A stretch of DNA of 6,564 nucleotides, from assembly GCA_003447515.1 (NCBI GenBank), contig DLZA01000356.1, positions 1 through 6,564 on the forward strand, read 5' to 3'. The stretch is from Paracoccaceae bacterium (GTDB lineage Bacteria > Pseudomonadota > Alphaproteobacteria > Rhodobacterales > Rhodobacteraceae). Under the pieces are notes generated by a model that was given only the letters and a program-made list of their open reading frames with translations, had not been told where the DNA came from and made no database searches. The position numbers were made by a program, and so were the translations under genes. Of the stretch, positions 1 to 6,564 are shown piece after piece; position 1 is the stretch's first letter, and each line of letters begins with the position of its first letter.

Positions 1-21
1 ATCTAAAAACCTAGTGCTCAT
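1..21 (-). CDS. Possible first codons of the next minus-strand gene, cut by window edge
   Basis: An ATG at 21-19 on the minus strand opens a frame reading MSTRFLD up to the window edge with no stop. It lies 28 bases after the stop of the glyoxalase-like gene, a spacing usual for the next gene of an operon. There is no convincing Shine-Dalgarno sequence upstream, only an A-rich stretch. Seven codons are too few to identify a product. A dihydrolipoamide dehydrogenase or a dehydrogenase of another family would fit the neighbourhood, but nothing seen here shows it. The frame may equally be chance. Confidence 0.25.
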
Positions 22-49
22 AACTGCTGATTTTTTTGCTTCAATGCGA

Positions 50-700
50 TCAACCAATTTTGATTCTCTGACCACTTGGTAACTCTAATGTGGCAGTGAT
101 CTTTTTGATCGCCGCATATTCCACACCTAGGCGGTCATCTTGCACATCTATTGCTTTGAACAAGGCGTTTAAAGCATCAGCTTGTGGCGTGGCAATATTT
201 AGTTTAATCAGGATTAAACCTTTGTTTGGCATACTTTGCGATACATGGGGTCCAATTGACCATTCGATCAGAGGTGGGGCAGTACCATTTAAAGCCAGCG
301 TCCGATCCTCGCGCATTACAAGTAGCCACTTCAGATCACCTCGCGCAGCATCTACTATATTGCCTAGATCTACGCCTGCATTTCTAGCTTTCCGTATATC
401 GCGTGCTGCGTCGCACGTGCGCAAAATTACCGTCTGGATGTGTGGATTAGCTGCCGTTTTGGCCACGACCTCGGCATTGTCTAGATCAAAAGGTCGAGGC
501 CTGTCAGGGTTTGGCTGATTTGGATCATTTGCTATGATCTCAAGGTAGCTGTCATCACCGGTGGCCATGAGACAATTGTGGGTGCCCATGCCTTGGTGCA
601 CGCCGCCTAAAGGAATGGTCAGGCCGGACAACCTGCGAACATATTCTTGTCCAATTTGAAGGGTTTGTGCGGCAAGAGCAAAGTGGTCAATGCAAATCAT
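50..700 (-). CDS. Glyoxalase-like (VOC superfamily) domain protein
   Basis: This 216-residue protein resembles the stand-alone glyoxalase-like proteins of the VOC superfamily (Glyoxalase_3 type). The N-terminal part reads IDHFALAAQTL, then GGVHQGMGTHN near residues 32-42, then a beta strand SYLEIIA (51-57) and the DP..P.P.RPRPFDLDN segment (59-75), which together are typical of the family. H6, H41, E54 and E146 lie where VOC folds usually place metal or active-site ligands, but I cannot assign them firmly. The substrate is unknown; many relatives are annotated only as VOC family protein. There is no signal peptide, so a cytoplasmic location is expected. The ATG at 700-698 is the only sensible start because homology begins at once. 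It lacks a clear Shine-Dalgarno sequence and overlaps the stop of the upstream 42-codon gene (ATGA), so translation probably depends on coupling. Confidence 0.85.
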   Translation of the reverse strand: MICIDHFALAAQTLQIGQEYVRRLSGLTIPLGGVHQGMGTHNCLMATGDDSYLEIIANDPNQPNPDRPRPFDLDNAEVVAKTAANPHIQTVILRTCDAARDIRKARNAGVDLGNIVDAARGDLKWLLVMREDRTLALNGTAPPLIEWSIGPHVSQSMPNKGLILIKLNIATPQADALNALFKAIDVQDDRLGVEYAAIKKITATLELPSGQRIKIG

Positions 701-825
701 AACGCGTCTTCAACTAAGAGAACAATGGTTGTAAGTGAAGCCACAGGCCAGATAAACCAGTTCCAAAGTGCCCAATTAACATAATAGGTGCGTAAGCGGG
801 TAATTTGGGTGGCAGGGTAAATCAT
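697..825 (-). CDS. Small tryptophan-rich single-pass membrane protein, 42 residues, unrecognised
   Basis: The product begins MIYPATQITRLRTYY and ends LLVEDAL. Residues 16-38 form one hydrophobic segment containing four tryptophans (W18, W21, W23, W26). R10 and R12 precede it and E39-D40 follow it, so the positive-inside rule predicts a cytoplasmic N-terminus. The start is well fixed: an in-frame TAA lies directly before the ATG, and AAGGA (836-832) stands six bases upstream. The TGA stop (699-697) overlaps the ATG of the glyoxalase-like gene. I do not recognise a family. Its role could be a small membrane partner or mainly a coupling leader for the downstream gene. The ribosome binding site, promoter and overlap argue that it is translated; the function is unknown. 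Confidence 0.65.
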   Translation of the reverse strand: MIYPATQITRLRTYYVNWALWNWFIWPVASLTTIVLLVEDAL

Positions 826-831
826 TTACAA

Positions 832-836
832 TCCTT
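832..836 (-). promoter_or_regulatory. Ribosome binding site of the 42-codon gene
   Basis: AAGGA on the minus strand, within AAAAGGAT, is followed by a six-base spacer (TTGTAA) and ATG. This is close to an ideal Shine-Dalgarno arrangement. It is the only strong ribosome binding site in the 233-base gap and is the main support for the small gene. The glyoxalase-like gene that follows has no comparable site. Confidence 0.7.
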
Positions 837-886
837 TTATTTCTATTCTTTACATTTACGAACAGTTTTAATCCAAAATGCCTAGA

Positions 887-915
887 ATGATAAACACTAG
901 CATTAAGTCAGCCAA
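887..915 (-). promoter_or_regulatory. Putative sigma-70 promoter for the small gene and the glyoxalase-like gene
   Basis: On the minus strand, TTGGCT (915-910) and TATCAT (892-887) are separated by exactly 17 bases. They match the -35 consensus at four of six positions and the -10 consensus at five of six. Transcription would start near 880, giving a leader of about 55 bases before the ATG at 825. The site sits in an AT-rich gap after odhB, so it could let the downstream pair be expressed apart from the suc operon. Chance matches are common in AT-rich DNA, so this is a candidate only. Confidence 0.4.
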
Positions 916-1022
916 AATTTAATGAGAGGCATCAGGTCTGATAGTTGTGTGTTATCGAAGTCCACCCAAGTTTCGTTTACCATACGAATAAGTATGTGTG
1001 CGTTATTTTTGGGAGCCGTTTG

Positions 1023-1056
1023 TTGTACCCTTTCCCGGTCAATCGACTGAGTACAA
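1023..1056 (-). other. Hairpin just after the odhB stop codon
   Basis: In the minus-strand transcript, UUGUACUC pairs with GGGUACAA (eight pairs including one G-U) around an 18-base loop. It starts two bases after the odhB TGA. No U-run follows, so it is not a typical intrinsic terminator. It could protect the 3' end of the suc message or be a Rho-linked processing site. The long loop makes it only moderately stable, and it could be chance. Confidence 0.3.
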
Positions 1057-1058
1057 AA

Positions 1059-2498
1059 TCAGAGATCCATCAACAAGCGACGCGGATCCTCAAGCGCTTC
1101 TTTAACACGTACCAAAAACGTCACTGCGCCCTTTCCGTCCACAATACGGTGGTCATAGGATAGGGCTAAATACATCATTGGACGGATCACAACTTCTCCT
1201 TTTATGGCCATTGGACGGTTCTGGATTTTGTGCATTCCAAGAATACCTGATTGTGGTGGGTTTAGGATAGGTGAGGACATGAGGGAGCCGTAAATCCCAC
1301 CATTCGATATGGTGAAAGACCCGCCTTGCATATCCGCCATGGAAAGTTTGCCATCCCGGGCTAAAGCCCCTAAGCGACCGATTTCTTGCTCAATGGCAGA
1401 AAATGACATATTTTGCGCATCTTTAATAACAGGCACCACGAGTCCTGTTGGTGTGCCTGCCGCAATGCCCATGTTAACGTAGTTTTTGTAAACAATGTGC
1501 TCTCCATCAATCTCGGCATTCACTTCTGGCACTTCTTTCAGTGCGTGGTTACACGCCTTGGTGAAAAAAGACATAAAGCCCAGTTTCACACCATGTTTTT
1601 TAAAGAATAAATCTTTGTATTCATTGCGCAATGCCATAACCTCAGTCATGTCCACCTCGTTGTAGGTGGTAAGCATGGCGGCCGTATTTTGGCTATCTTT
1701 TAGGCGGCGCGCGATTGTTTGGCGCAAGCGTGTCATCTTAACACGTTCCTCACGAGCTGCTTGATTTGCTGCAATAGGTGCAGCTGTTTGCGGTTTTGGA
1801 GCCATAGTGGCTTTCATTACGTCGCCTTTCATAATTCGTCCATCCCGTCCTGATCCAATTACTTGCTCAGGTGTGAGGCCCTTTTCAGCCATCAATTTCT
1901 CGGCAGAAGGTGCATTTTTCTTACCGCCTTCGGCAGTTTCCTGCAAAGCTGCAACAGCAAGAGGCTCTTTAGTGGCGGCAGGACTTGGCGCAATGACTGC
2001 AAGTTTGCCGCCGGCCCCAACTGTCTCACCAATGTTAGCGATGATCTTGGTGAGAATGCCTGCAGAAGGAGCCGGAACCTCAACACTTACTTTGTCTGTT
2101 TCCAACTCGCACAGCATTTCATCTGCGGAAAAGGCATCACCCTCAGATTTAAACCATGTGGAAACCGTTGCTTCCGTGACGCTTTCGCCCAGCACTGGGA
2201 CCATCACATCGACGCCATCATCGGTGTTGAACGCTGTGGACGAATTCGTAGCCTCGCCGCCCTCAGATATAATTGCCAGCAGGGCGTCGACACCCACAGC
2301 ATCGCCTTCGGCCGCCACAATTTCACTTAGCTTACCTGCAACAGGGCTAGGCACTTCGACGGTCACCTTGTCCGTTTCAAGCTCGCAAAGCATTTCATCC
2401 GTAGCCACGCTATCCCCTGGTTTTTTGAACCAAGTTGCGATCGTGGCCTCAGTTACGCTTTCGCCTAGGGTTGGGACTCTTACGTCAACCATGGTCAT
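1059..2498 (-). CDS. odhB: Dihydrolipoamide succinyltransferase (E2 of 2-oxoglutarate dehydrogenase), two lipoyl domains
   Basis: This is the E2 core enzyme, which passes the succinyl group from the E1 reaction via lipoyl-lysine to CoA, giving succinyl-CoA. The 479 residues hold lipoyl domain 1 (about 4-77, lipoyl-lysine K44 in ETDKV), lipoyl domain 2 (96-169, K136 in ETDKV), a peripheral-subunit-binding domain (about 194-230, with [11 protein letters not shown] and [13 protein letters not shown]), and the catalytic domain (about 250-479) ending in [13 protein letters not shown] with catalytic H450 and D454. Single-lipoyl relatives such as E. coli SucB are about 400 residues; the extra domain explains the length. 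The first ATG (2498) overlaps the sucA TGA as ATGA but lies only 3 bases from the AGAAGG ribosome binding site. The ATG at codon 3 (2492) lies 9 bases away and may be the real start. No lpd gene follows directly. Confidence 0.96.
   Translation of the reverse strand: MTMVDVRVPTLGESVTEATIATWFKKPGDSVATDEMLCELETDKVTVEVPSPVAGKLSEIVAAEGDAVGVDALLAIISEGGEATNSSTAFNTDDGVDVMVPVLGESVTEATVSTWFKSEGDAFSADEMLCELETDKVSVEVPAPSAGILTKIIANIGETVGAGGKLAVIAPSPAATKEPLAVAALQETAEGGKKNAPSAEKLMAEKGLTPEQVIGSGRDGRIMKGDVMKATMAPKPQTAAPIAANQAAREERVKMTRLRQTIARRLKDSQNTAAMLTTYNEVDMTEVMALRNEYKDLFFKKHGVKLGFMSFFTKACNHALKEVPEVNAEIDGEHIVYKNYVNMGIAAGTPTGLVVPVIKDAQNMSFSAIEQEIGRLGALARDGKLSMADMQGGSFTISNGGIYGSLMSSPILNPPQSGILGMHKIQNRPMAIKGEVVIRPMMYLALSYDHRIVDGKGAVTFLVRVKEALEDPRRLLMDL
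1992..2213 (-). repeat. Second copy of the lipoyl-domain coding repeat in odhB
   Basis: This copy encodes residues 96-169 of OdhB. Aligned by hand without gaps to residues 4-77, 48 of 74 residues are identical, with an identical ten-residue block [10 protein letters not shown] leading into the lipoyl-lysine (K136, codon AAA at 2093-2091). It is a protein-level tandem duplication; the DNA copies differ at many silent positions, so it is not very recent. Confidence 0.85.
2268..2489 (-). repeat. First copy of the lipoyl-domain coding repeat in odhB
   Basis: This copy encodes residues 4-77 of OdhB, with lipoyl-lysine K44 (codon AAG at 2369-2367) at the tip of the expected hairpin turn. An 18-residue linker (78-95, rich in Gly, Ser, Thr, Asn and Asp, with no Pro) joins it to the second copy. 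That linker lacks the Ala-Pro richness common in E2 linkers. Confidence 0.85.
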
Positions 2499-5452
2499 TC
2501 ACCTTCTAATGTCAGCGCGTCATTAACGAGCGCGGTTTGTTCAGATTTGTGTTGGTCTGCTAGACCTGTCGCTGGCGAAGCGGATGTGTTTCTACCCGCA
2601 TAAAAAGGCCGTTTGTTTTTATGTTCAATACGCGTCAAAATCCACTCGATATTTGGTTCTACAAAGGTCCAAGCACCTTGGTTTTTTGGCTCTTCCTGGC
2701 ACCATATAAATTCGGCATTTGGAAAACGAGACAGCTCTTTCACCATGGATTGCGCGGGGAACGGGTAGAATTGCTCGAGGCGGAGAAGGTAAATATTATT
2801 GATGTTACGAGCATCCCGCTCTGCAAGAAGGTCGTAGTAGATTTTACCAGAACAGAGGACAACACGTTTTATTTTGTCGTCTTTTAGTAGCTTCGTGTCT
2901 GAATTGCCATATTGCGCATCATCCCAAAGAACGCGGTGAAACGACGAGCCTTCGGACATTTCATCGAGCTTAGATACGGCCATTTTGTGGCGCAGTAAGG
3001 ATTTTGGTGTCAGAAGGATCAGCGGCTTGCGATAGCTGCGGTGCATTTGACGACGAAGAATGTGGAAGTAGTTGGCCGGCGTCGTGCAGTTAGCAACGAT
3101 CCAGTTATCGTTACCACACATTTGCAAAAAACGTTCCAAACGAGCGGATGAGTGCTCCGGCCCTTGGCCTTCGAAGCCGTGAGGCAGCAAACAGACGAGG
3201 CCTGACATACGCAACCATTTGCTTTCGCCCGACGAGATAAATTGATCAAACATGATCTGTGCCCCGTTGGCGAAATCGCCAAATTGAGCTTCCCACAGGG
3301 TGAGTGCATTTGGCTCCGCCAGCGTATAGCCGTACTCATAACCCAGCACCGCGTACTCTGAAAGCATGGAGTCGATTACCTCGTATTTTGCGTGTGTATC
3401 TGGAATATGGTTTAGCGGTAGATATCGCTCTTCAGTTTTTTGATCGATGATGCCTGAATGGCGCTGTGAAAACGTGCCGCGCGTGCAATCTTGACCTGAG
3501 AGTCGAATAGGATAACCTTCGGTTTGCAACGATCCAAAGGCGAGTGCTTCAGCGGTTGCCCAGTCAAAATTCTGGCCGGTAGTAAACATCTGTTTCTTAG
3601 TCTCAAGCAACCGGCCAATGGTTCGGTGCACGTTGTATTCATCGGGCAGGGTGGTCAGAGCTTCACCAACTTTCAGAAGTGTCGATTTCTCTACGGCAGT
3701 AGCTCCACGTTGATACTCTTCGCCCCGCTTATCAAGGTGAGACCACCGTCCATCAAGCCAATCTGCTTTATTCGGCTTGTAATCCTTACCTGCTTCAAAT
3801 TCTTCGTTAAGGTAAGCTTGGAACGCGGCCTTCTGGTCTTCAATTTCACCCTCTGGGATCAAGCCATCGTGTACGAGCCGGTCAGTATAAACTGCGAGTG
3901 TGGTTTTGTGCCCCTTGATGTTTGTATACATCTCGGGATTAGTAAACATTGGTTCATCACCTTCATTATGGCCAAAGCGGCGGTAGCAGATGATATCAAG
4001 CACCACATCTTTGTGGAACTTTTGGCGAAACTCTGTAGCAACCTTAGCTGCGTGAACAACTGCCTCTGGATCGTCACCATTTACGTGGAAAATTGGCGCT
4101 TCCACCATGAGGGCGATGTCGGTGCAATAAGGGCTAGAACGCGAGTTATGCGGTGCGGTAGTGAACCCAATCTGGTTGTTTACCACAATATGCATGGTGC
4201 CGCCTGTTTTGTGCCCGCGTAGCCCGGACAGGCCAAAACACTCTGCAACAACGCCTTGTCCAGCGAAGGCCGCATCGCCGTGCAGCAGGATTGGAAGCAC
4301 TTGAATTCGTTCATCGTCGTCAAGTTGTTCTTGCTTAGCACGTGCTTTACCTAAGACTACAGGGTTCACAGCCTCGAGGTGCGAAGGATTTGCGGTCAAA
4401 GAGAGGTGCACTGAATTGCCGTCAAATTCACGATCAGACGACGCACCAAGATGGTATTTCACATCACCTGAGCCGTCCACGTCTTCGGGCTTGTAACTGC
4501 CGCCCTGAAACTCGTTAAAAATTGCACGGAACGGTTTTTGCATCACGTTCGAAAGCACGTTTAGACGACCGCGGTGCGGCATACCAATAATTATATCACG
4601 TACGCCAAGGGCGCCACCACGTTTTATGATCTGTTCCATTGCTGGGATTAAGCTCTCACCACCGTCTAACCCAAAGCGCTTGGTGCCTGTGTATTTAACG
4701 TGTAGGAACTTCTCAAAACCCTCAGCTTCGACCATTTTTTTCAGGATCGCTTTGCGGCCTTCTTTGGTGAACTGGATTTCTTTGCCAAAGCCTTCAATTC
4801 GTTCTTTGAGCCAGCTAGCCTGTTCCGCATCCGAGATATGCATGTACTGGAGTGCAAATGTTCCGCAATACGTGCGTTTTACGATCTCTAAAATTTCGCG
4901 CATCGTGGCTGTTTCCAAGCCCAGAACACGATCAAGGAAGATGGGGCGGTCCATGTCAGCCTCTGCAAAGCCATAGTTCACAGGCTGCAATTCAGGGAGG
5001 GGTGGACGGGTTTGTATTGCCAGTGGATCCAGGTCTGCATTCAAATGACCAATAATACGGTATGCGCGAATGAGCATCAGTGCGCGAATAGAATCGAGCA
5101 CTGCTGTTCGGATCTGATTTTCTGTTACAGGGATACCTTTTTCCGCAGCCTTTGCCTCAATTTTCTTTCCAGCATTTGCAGAAGGGTCGTCACCCCACTG
5201 GCCATCAAGAGCAGCCGTCAATTCATCCGTAGGTTGTGGCGGCCAATCTGAACGTGACCAGCTTGGGCCAGAAGCCTCTGACACAATTTCACCATGTGGG
5301 TCATCCATTGCCTTGAAAAAATCTTGCCATGCCGTATCAACTGCATTCGGATCTTGGGCAAATCGCGCATAGAGTTGTTCCATATAAGCTGCATTGTGAC
5401 CCTGGAGAAAGGATTCAGCGTGGAATTGGCTGTTGGATGGATGTTCAGTCAT
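2495..5452 (-). CDS. sucA: 2-oxoglutarate dehydrogenase E1 component
   Basis: This is the thiamine-diphosphate-dependent E1, which decarboxylates 2-oxoglutarate and succinylates the lipoyl group of OdhB. The protein has 985 residues from the chosen start, a normal length for the family. The N-terminal segment (about 12-46, with [14 protein letters not shown] and [13 protein letters not shown]) is the conserved E1o N-terminal motif that in relatives contacts the complex. The dehydrogenase domain carries [11 protein letters not shown] (H293), [12 protein letters not shown] (354-364), and the ThDP/Mg signature from [10 protein letters not shown] (391-400) to NNQIGF (425-430). The transketolase-like pyrimidine-binding region spans about 630-830, with [12 protein letters not shown] and [14 protein letters not shown], followed by a C-terminal domain ending near 985. 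The start at 5452 was chosen because AAGGGA stands 8 bases upstream and the family motif begins soon after. An upstream in-frame ATG at 5491 would add 13 unconserved residues. Confidence 0.97.
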   Translation of the reverse strand: MTEHPSNSQFHAESFLQGHNAAYMEQLYARFAQDPNAVDTAWQDFFKAMDDPHGEIVSEASGPSWSRSDWPPQPTDELTAALDGQWGDDPSANAGKKIEAKAAEKGIPVTENQIRTAVLDSIRALMLIRAYRIIGHLNADLDPLAIQTRPPLPELQPVNYGFAEADMDRPIFLDRVLGLETATMREILEIVKRTYCGTFALQYMHISDAEQASWLKERIEGFGKEIQFTKEGRKAILKKMVEAEGFEKFLHVKYTGTKRFGLDGGESLIPAMEQIIKRGGALGVRDIIIGMPHRGRLNVLSNVMQKPFRAIFNEFQGGSYKPEDVDGSGDVKYHLGASSDREFDGNSVHLSLTANPSHLEAVNPVVLGKARAKQEQLDDDERIQVLPILLHGDAAFAGQGVVAECFGLSGLRGHKTGGTMHIVVNNQIGFTTAPHNSRSSPYCTDIALMVEAPIFHVNGDDPEAVVHAAKVATEFRQKFHKDVVLDIICYRRFGHNEGDEPMFTNPEMYTNIKGHKTTLAVYTDRLVHDGLIPEGEIEDQKAAFQAYLNEEFEAGKDYKPNKADWLDGRWSHLDKRGEEYQRGATAVEKSTLLKVGEALTTLPDEYNVHRTIGRLLETKKQMFTTGQNFDWATAEALAFGSLQTEGYPIRLSGQDCTRGTFSQRHSGIIDQKTEERYLPLNHIPDTHAKYEVIDSMLSEYAVLGYEYGYTLAEPNALTLWEAQFGDFANGAQIMFDQFISSGESKWLRMSGLVCLLPHGFEGQGPEHSSARLERFLQMCGNDNWIVANCTTPANYFHILRRQMHRSYRKPLILLTPKSLLRHKMAVSKLDEMSEGSSFHRVLWDDAQYGNSDTKLLKDDKIKRVVLCSGKIYYDLLAERDARNINNIYLLRLEQFYPFPAQSMVKELSRFPNAEFIWCQEEPKNQGAWTFVEPNIEWILTRIEHKNKRPFYAGRNTSASPATGLADQHKSEQTALVNDALTLEGE
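2502..2507 (-). promoter_or_regulatory. Ribosome binding site that decides the odhB start
   Basis: AGAAGG on the minus strand lies inside the last codons of sucA. It is 3 bases from the ATG at 2498 and 9 bases from the ATG at 2492. Usual spacing favours the second ATG, which would give an OdhB two residues shorter. In that case the gene would start three bases beyond the sucA stop instead of overlapping it. Confidence 0.55.
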
Positions 5453-6092
5453 GAGTTTTTTCCCTTGGAAGGAATCTAAGGTAGGTTTCAATGATGGCGT
5501 CGGATGGAGGATGCGTTAACAAAGCATCCGACAAAGCCGCTACGTTCATCGCCACCACATCTTTGTTGGCTTGAGCGTCTGGAATGCTTGGCACATCACT
5601 TTTGAGGCGTAAAAACTTGGGCCCTGACGCCTTGCTCATTTGGGATTCTGGCCAAATGTCAATTGATGCGGCGCCTACAGAAAAGCTGCAGTGAACCGAA
5701 GCATATTTTTGAGTTAAGATAACTGCAACTTTGACCACTTCGGTGTGGCCAGAGGCCTGACGGCTAAGAATACGTATCTTTGCGCTTTGAAGATCTTTCT
5801 TTTTTAGAATGCCTTGTGCAGTTGCTCTTTTCATTTTCAATAAGGCTTCAATTGATTGCCCGCCGTTGTCACCTGCAAAGTACTGCGGCATCCCCATCCA
5901 AGCGATGTGTTCTGCCACTTTGGGATCATTCCGATTAGCGATCTTCCAGCCGTCAGTACTCAGTGCGTTGCTGATCTGATCTATTTGTCTGGTCGGAGAA
6001 AAACAAGGGTCAGCATCAAAGGCGTAGGCAATATTTGCACAGCCCAAAAGGACGGCACAACCAAAAACTATTTGACGCAGCGCAGGCATCAT
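5445..6092 (-). CDS. Unrecognised exported protein encoded between sucD and sucA
   Basis: I do not recognise this 215-residue protein. It starts with a Sec-type signal sequence: R6, a hydrophobic core (about 8-21) and an A-Y-A signal peptidase I site at 22-24, giving a mature start FDADPC. A weaker alternative is a lipobox-like LLGC at 15-18, which would make it a lipoprotein. Only C30 and C135 remain in the mature part, so one disulphide is possible. The middle (about 102-150) looks like beta strands ([34 protein letters not shown]); the C-terminus is helical and charged. The location should be periplasmic or envelope. It overlaps sucD by 4 bases (ATGA, or TGATG if the second Met is used) and sucA by 8 bases, so it is co-translated with TCA enzymes that work in the cytoplasm. 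There is no clear ribosome binding site, so coupling to sucD is likely. Coding status is well supported by length, signal sequence and fit; function is open. Confidence 0.85.
   Translation of the reverse strand: MMPALRQIVFGCAVLLGCANIAYAFDADPCFSPTRQIDQISNALSTDGWKIANRNDPKVAEHIAWMGMPQYFAGDNGGQSIEALLKMKRATAQGILKKKDLQSAKIRILSRQASGHTEVVKVAVILTQKYASVHCSFSVGAASIDIWPESQMSKASGPKFLRLKSDVPSIPDAQANKDVVAMNVAALSDALLTHPPSDAIIETYLRFLPREKTHD
5461..5466 (-). promoter_or_regulatory. Ribosome binding site of sucA
   Basis: AAGGGA on the minus strand, followed by eight bases (AAAAACTC) and ATG at 5452, decides the sucA start. It lies within the last codons of the preceding exported-protein gene, so sucA can both reinitiate and recruit ribosomes directly. 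Confidence 0.7.
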
Positions 6093-6564
6093 CCAATAGC
6101 TTTCAACACAGCTTCGCCAAGGCTGGCTGGGCTTTCAGCAACGATAATACCAGCCATCCTCATTGCTTCGATTTTATCTTCAGCTCCACCAACACCGCCT
6201 GCAACAATTGCTCCAGCGTGGCCCATTCGACGACCCGGAGGTGCTGTGCGGCCTGCAATAAAGCCAGCAGTTGGTTTGGAGCGACCGCTCTTGGCTTCAT
6301 CGGTTAAAAACTGCGCGGCTTCTTCTTCTGCAGAGCCACCGATTTCACCAAGCATGATTATCGATTGCGTTTCGGGATCTGCGAGGAACATTTCTAAGCA
6401 ATCGATGTGCTCTGTACCCTTAATTGGATCACCGCCGATTCCGATAGCTGTGGATTGACCAAGTCCAGCTGCGGTCGTCTGGTCCACTGCTTCGTAAGTT
6501 AACGTACCGGAGCGTGATACTATACCAACTGATCCACGTCTGTGAATGTGGCCAGGCATAATTC
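6089..6564 (-). CDS. sucD: Succinyl-CoA synthetase alpha subunit, C-terminal half (5' end outside window)
   Basis: With the beta subunit SucC this enzyme interconverts succinyl-CoA plus phosphate and NDP with succinate, CoA and NTP. The visible part begins near I-M-P-G-H-I-H and continues without a stop to the window edge, so the ATG at 6559 is internal. The usual protein is about 290 residues; the N-terminal CoA-binding half is missing here. Visible family blocks are [36 protein letters not shown] and [12 protein letters not shown]. Counting from the M at 6559, the phosphohistidine is H114 (codon 6220-6218), equivalent to E. coli His246, and E72 matches Glu208. Compared with E. coli there is a four-residue insertion around SGRSK (91-95), between E72 and H114. 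The TGA at 6091-6089 overlaps the start of the exported-protein gene. SucC should lie further upstream, outside the window. Confidence 0.97.
   Translation of the reverse strand, partial: IMPGHIHRRGSVGIVSRSGTLTYEAVDQTTAAGLGQSTAIGIGGDPIKGTEHIDCLEMFLADPETQSIIMLGEIGGSAEEEAAQFLTDEAKSGRSKPTAGFIAGRTAPPGRRMGHAGAIVAGGVGGAEDKIEAMRMAGIIVAESPASLGEAVLKAIG

Larger units (their letters stand above)
826..1058. other. Intergenic gap of 233 bases between odhB and the small gene
   Basis: No coding frame here is supported. The stretch is AT-rich compared with the genes beside it. It contains the candidate promoter (887-915), the ribosome binding site of the small gene (832-836) and two short inverted repeats (981-996 and 1023-1056). 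Neither inverted repeat is followed by the U-run of an intrinsic terminator. It may mark the border between two transcription units or simply a long spacer with a secondary promoter. Confidence 0.6.

Noticed and set aside
981..996. Short inverted repeat CATAC-6-GTATG as an intrinsic terminator
   Set aside because: The stem has only five AT-rich pairs. There is no U-run directly after it on the minus strand, and on the plus strand the T-run is too far away and there is no gene to end.
945..1163. Plus-strand 72-residue frame across the intergenic gap and the end of odhB
   Set aside because: About half of it is antisense to the conserved odhB C-terminus. I see no Shine-Dalgarno sequence before its ATG, and the peptide shows no recognisable domain.
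1807..2526. Long plus-strand frame of 239 codons opposite odhB
   Set aside because: It is antisense to the lipoyl domains. Its Ser/Thr-rich, low-complexity peptide is what the reverse of such coding sequence gives, and the odhB reading is certain.
3524..4222. Plus-strand 232-codon frame opposite sucA
   Set aside because: It lies wholly within the conserved sucA dehydrogenase and linker region on the other strand, shows no domain and has no ribosome binding site.
5453..5491. Upstream ATG extending SucA by 13 residues
   Set aside because: The extension lies deeper inside the exported-protein gene, has no family similarity, and the ATG at 5452 has a well-spaced AAGGGA.
5856..6458. Plus-strand 200-codon frame opposite the exported gene and sucD
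   Set aside because: It spans two real genes on the minus strand, including the highly conserved sucD active-site region. The peptide is a compositional shadow.
1..6564. Mobile element, CRISPR array, tRNA/rRNA, toxin-antitoxin or defence system
   Set aside because: No transposase-like frame, spaced direct repeats, tRNA-like folds or relevant domains were seen on either strand. The window is mainly conserved central metabolism.

Overview
The window reads as a piece of an alphaproteobacterial chromosome, most likely Rhodobacterales-like (marine Roseobacter type). That placement is inferred from the sucD - small gene - sucA - odhB layout and from a succinyltransferase E2 with two lipoyl domains. 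Base composition is moderate in the genes and AT-rich in the one real gap. Every supported gene is on the minus strand, so transcription runs from position 6564 towards 1.

Right part (6564 to 1059): a tightly packed TCA-cycle operon. It enters with the C-terminal half of sucD (succinyl-CoA synthetase alpha, cut by the window edge). Next come an unrecognised 215-residue exported protein, sucA (2-oxoglutarate dehydrogenase E1) and odhB/sucB (dihydrolipoamide succinyltransferase E2). No intergenic bases separate these four genes: the junctions are a 4-base ATGA overlap, an 8-base overlap and another ATGA overlap, which suggests translational coupling. SucA and OdhB convert 2-oxoglutarate to succinyl-CoA, and SucCD converts succinyl-CoA to succinate with nucleoside triphosphate formation, so successive TCA steps are made from one message. 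The E3 gene (lpd) is not in the window.

Middle (1058 to 826): a 233-base AT-rich gap with no supported gene. It holds a hairpin starting two bases after the odhB stop, which has no U-run, and a plausible sigma-70 promoter on the minus strand.

Left part (825 to 1): a second small transcription unit. It starts with a 42-codon gene for a tryptophan-rich single-pass membrane protein, with a good ribosome binding site. This overlaps by ATGA a 216-residue glyoxalase-like (VOC superfamily) protein. A few codons of a possible further gene run off the left edge.

I see no mobile element, CRISPR array, tRNA, rRNA or defence system. The core genes are ordinary central metabolism. The less ordinary items are the exported protein wedged between sucD and sucA, the 42-residue membrane protein coupled to the glyoxalase-like gene, and the doubled lipoyl domain.
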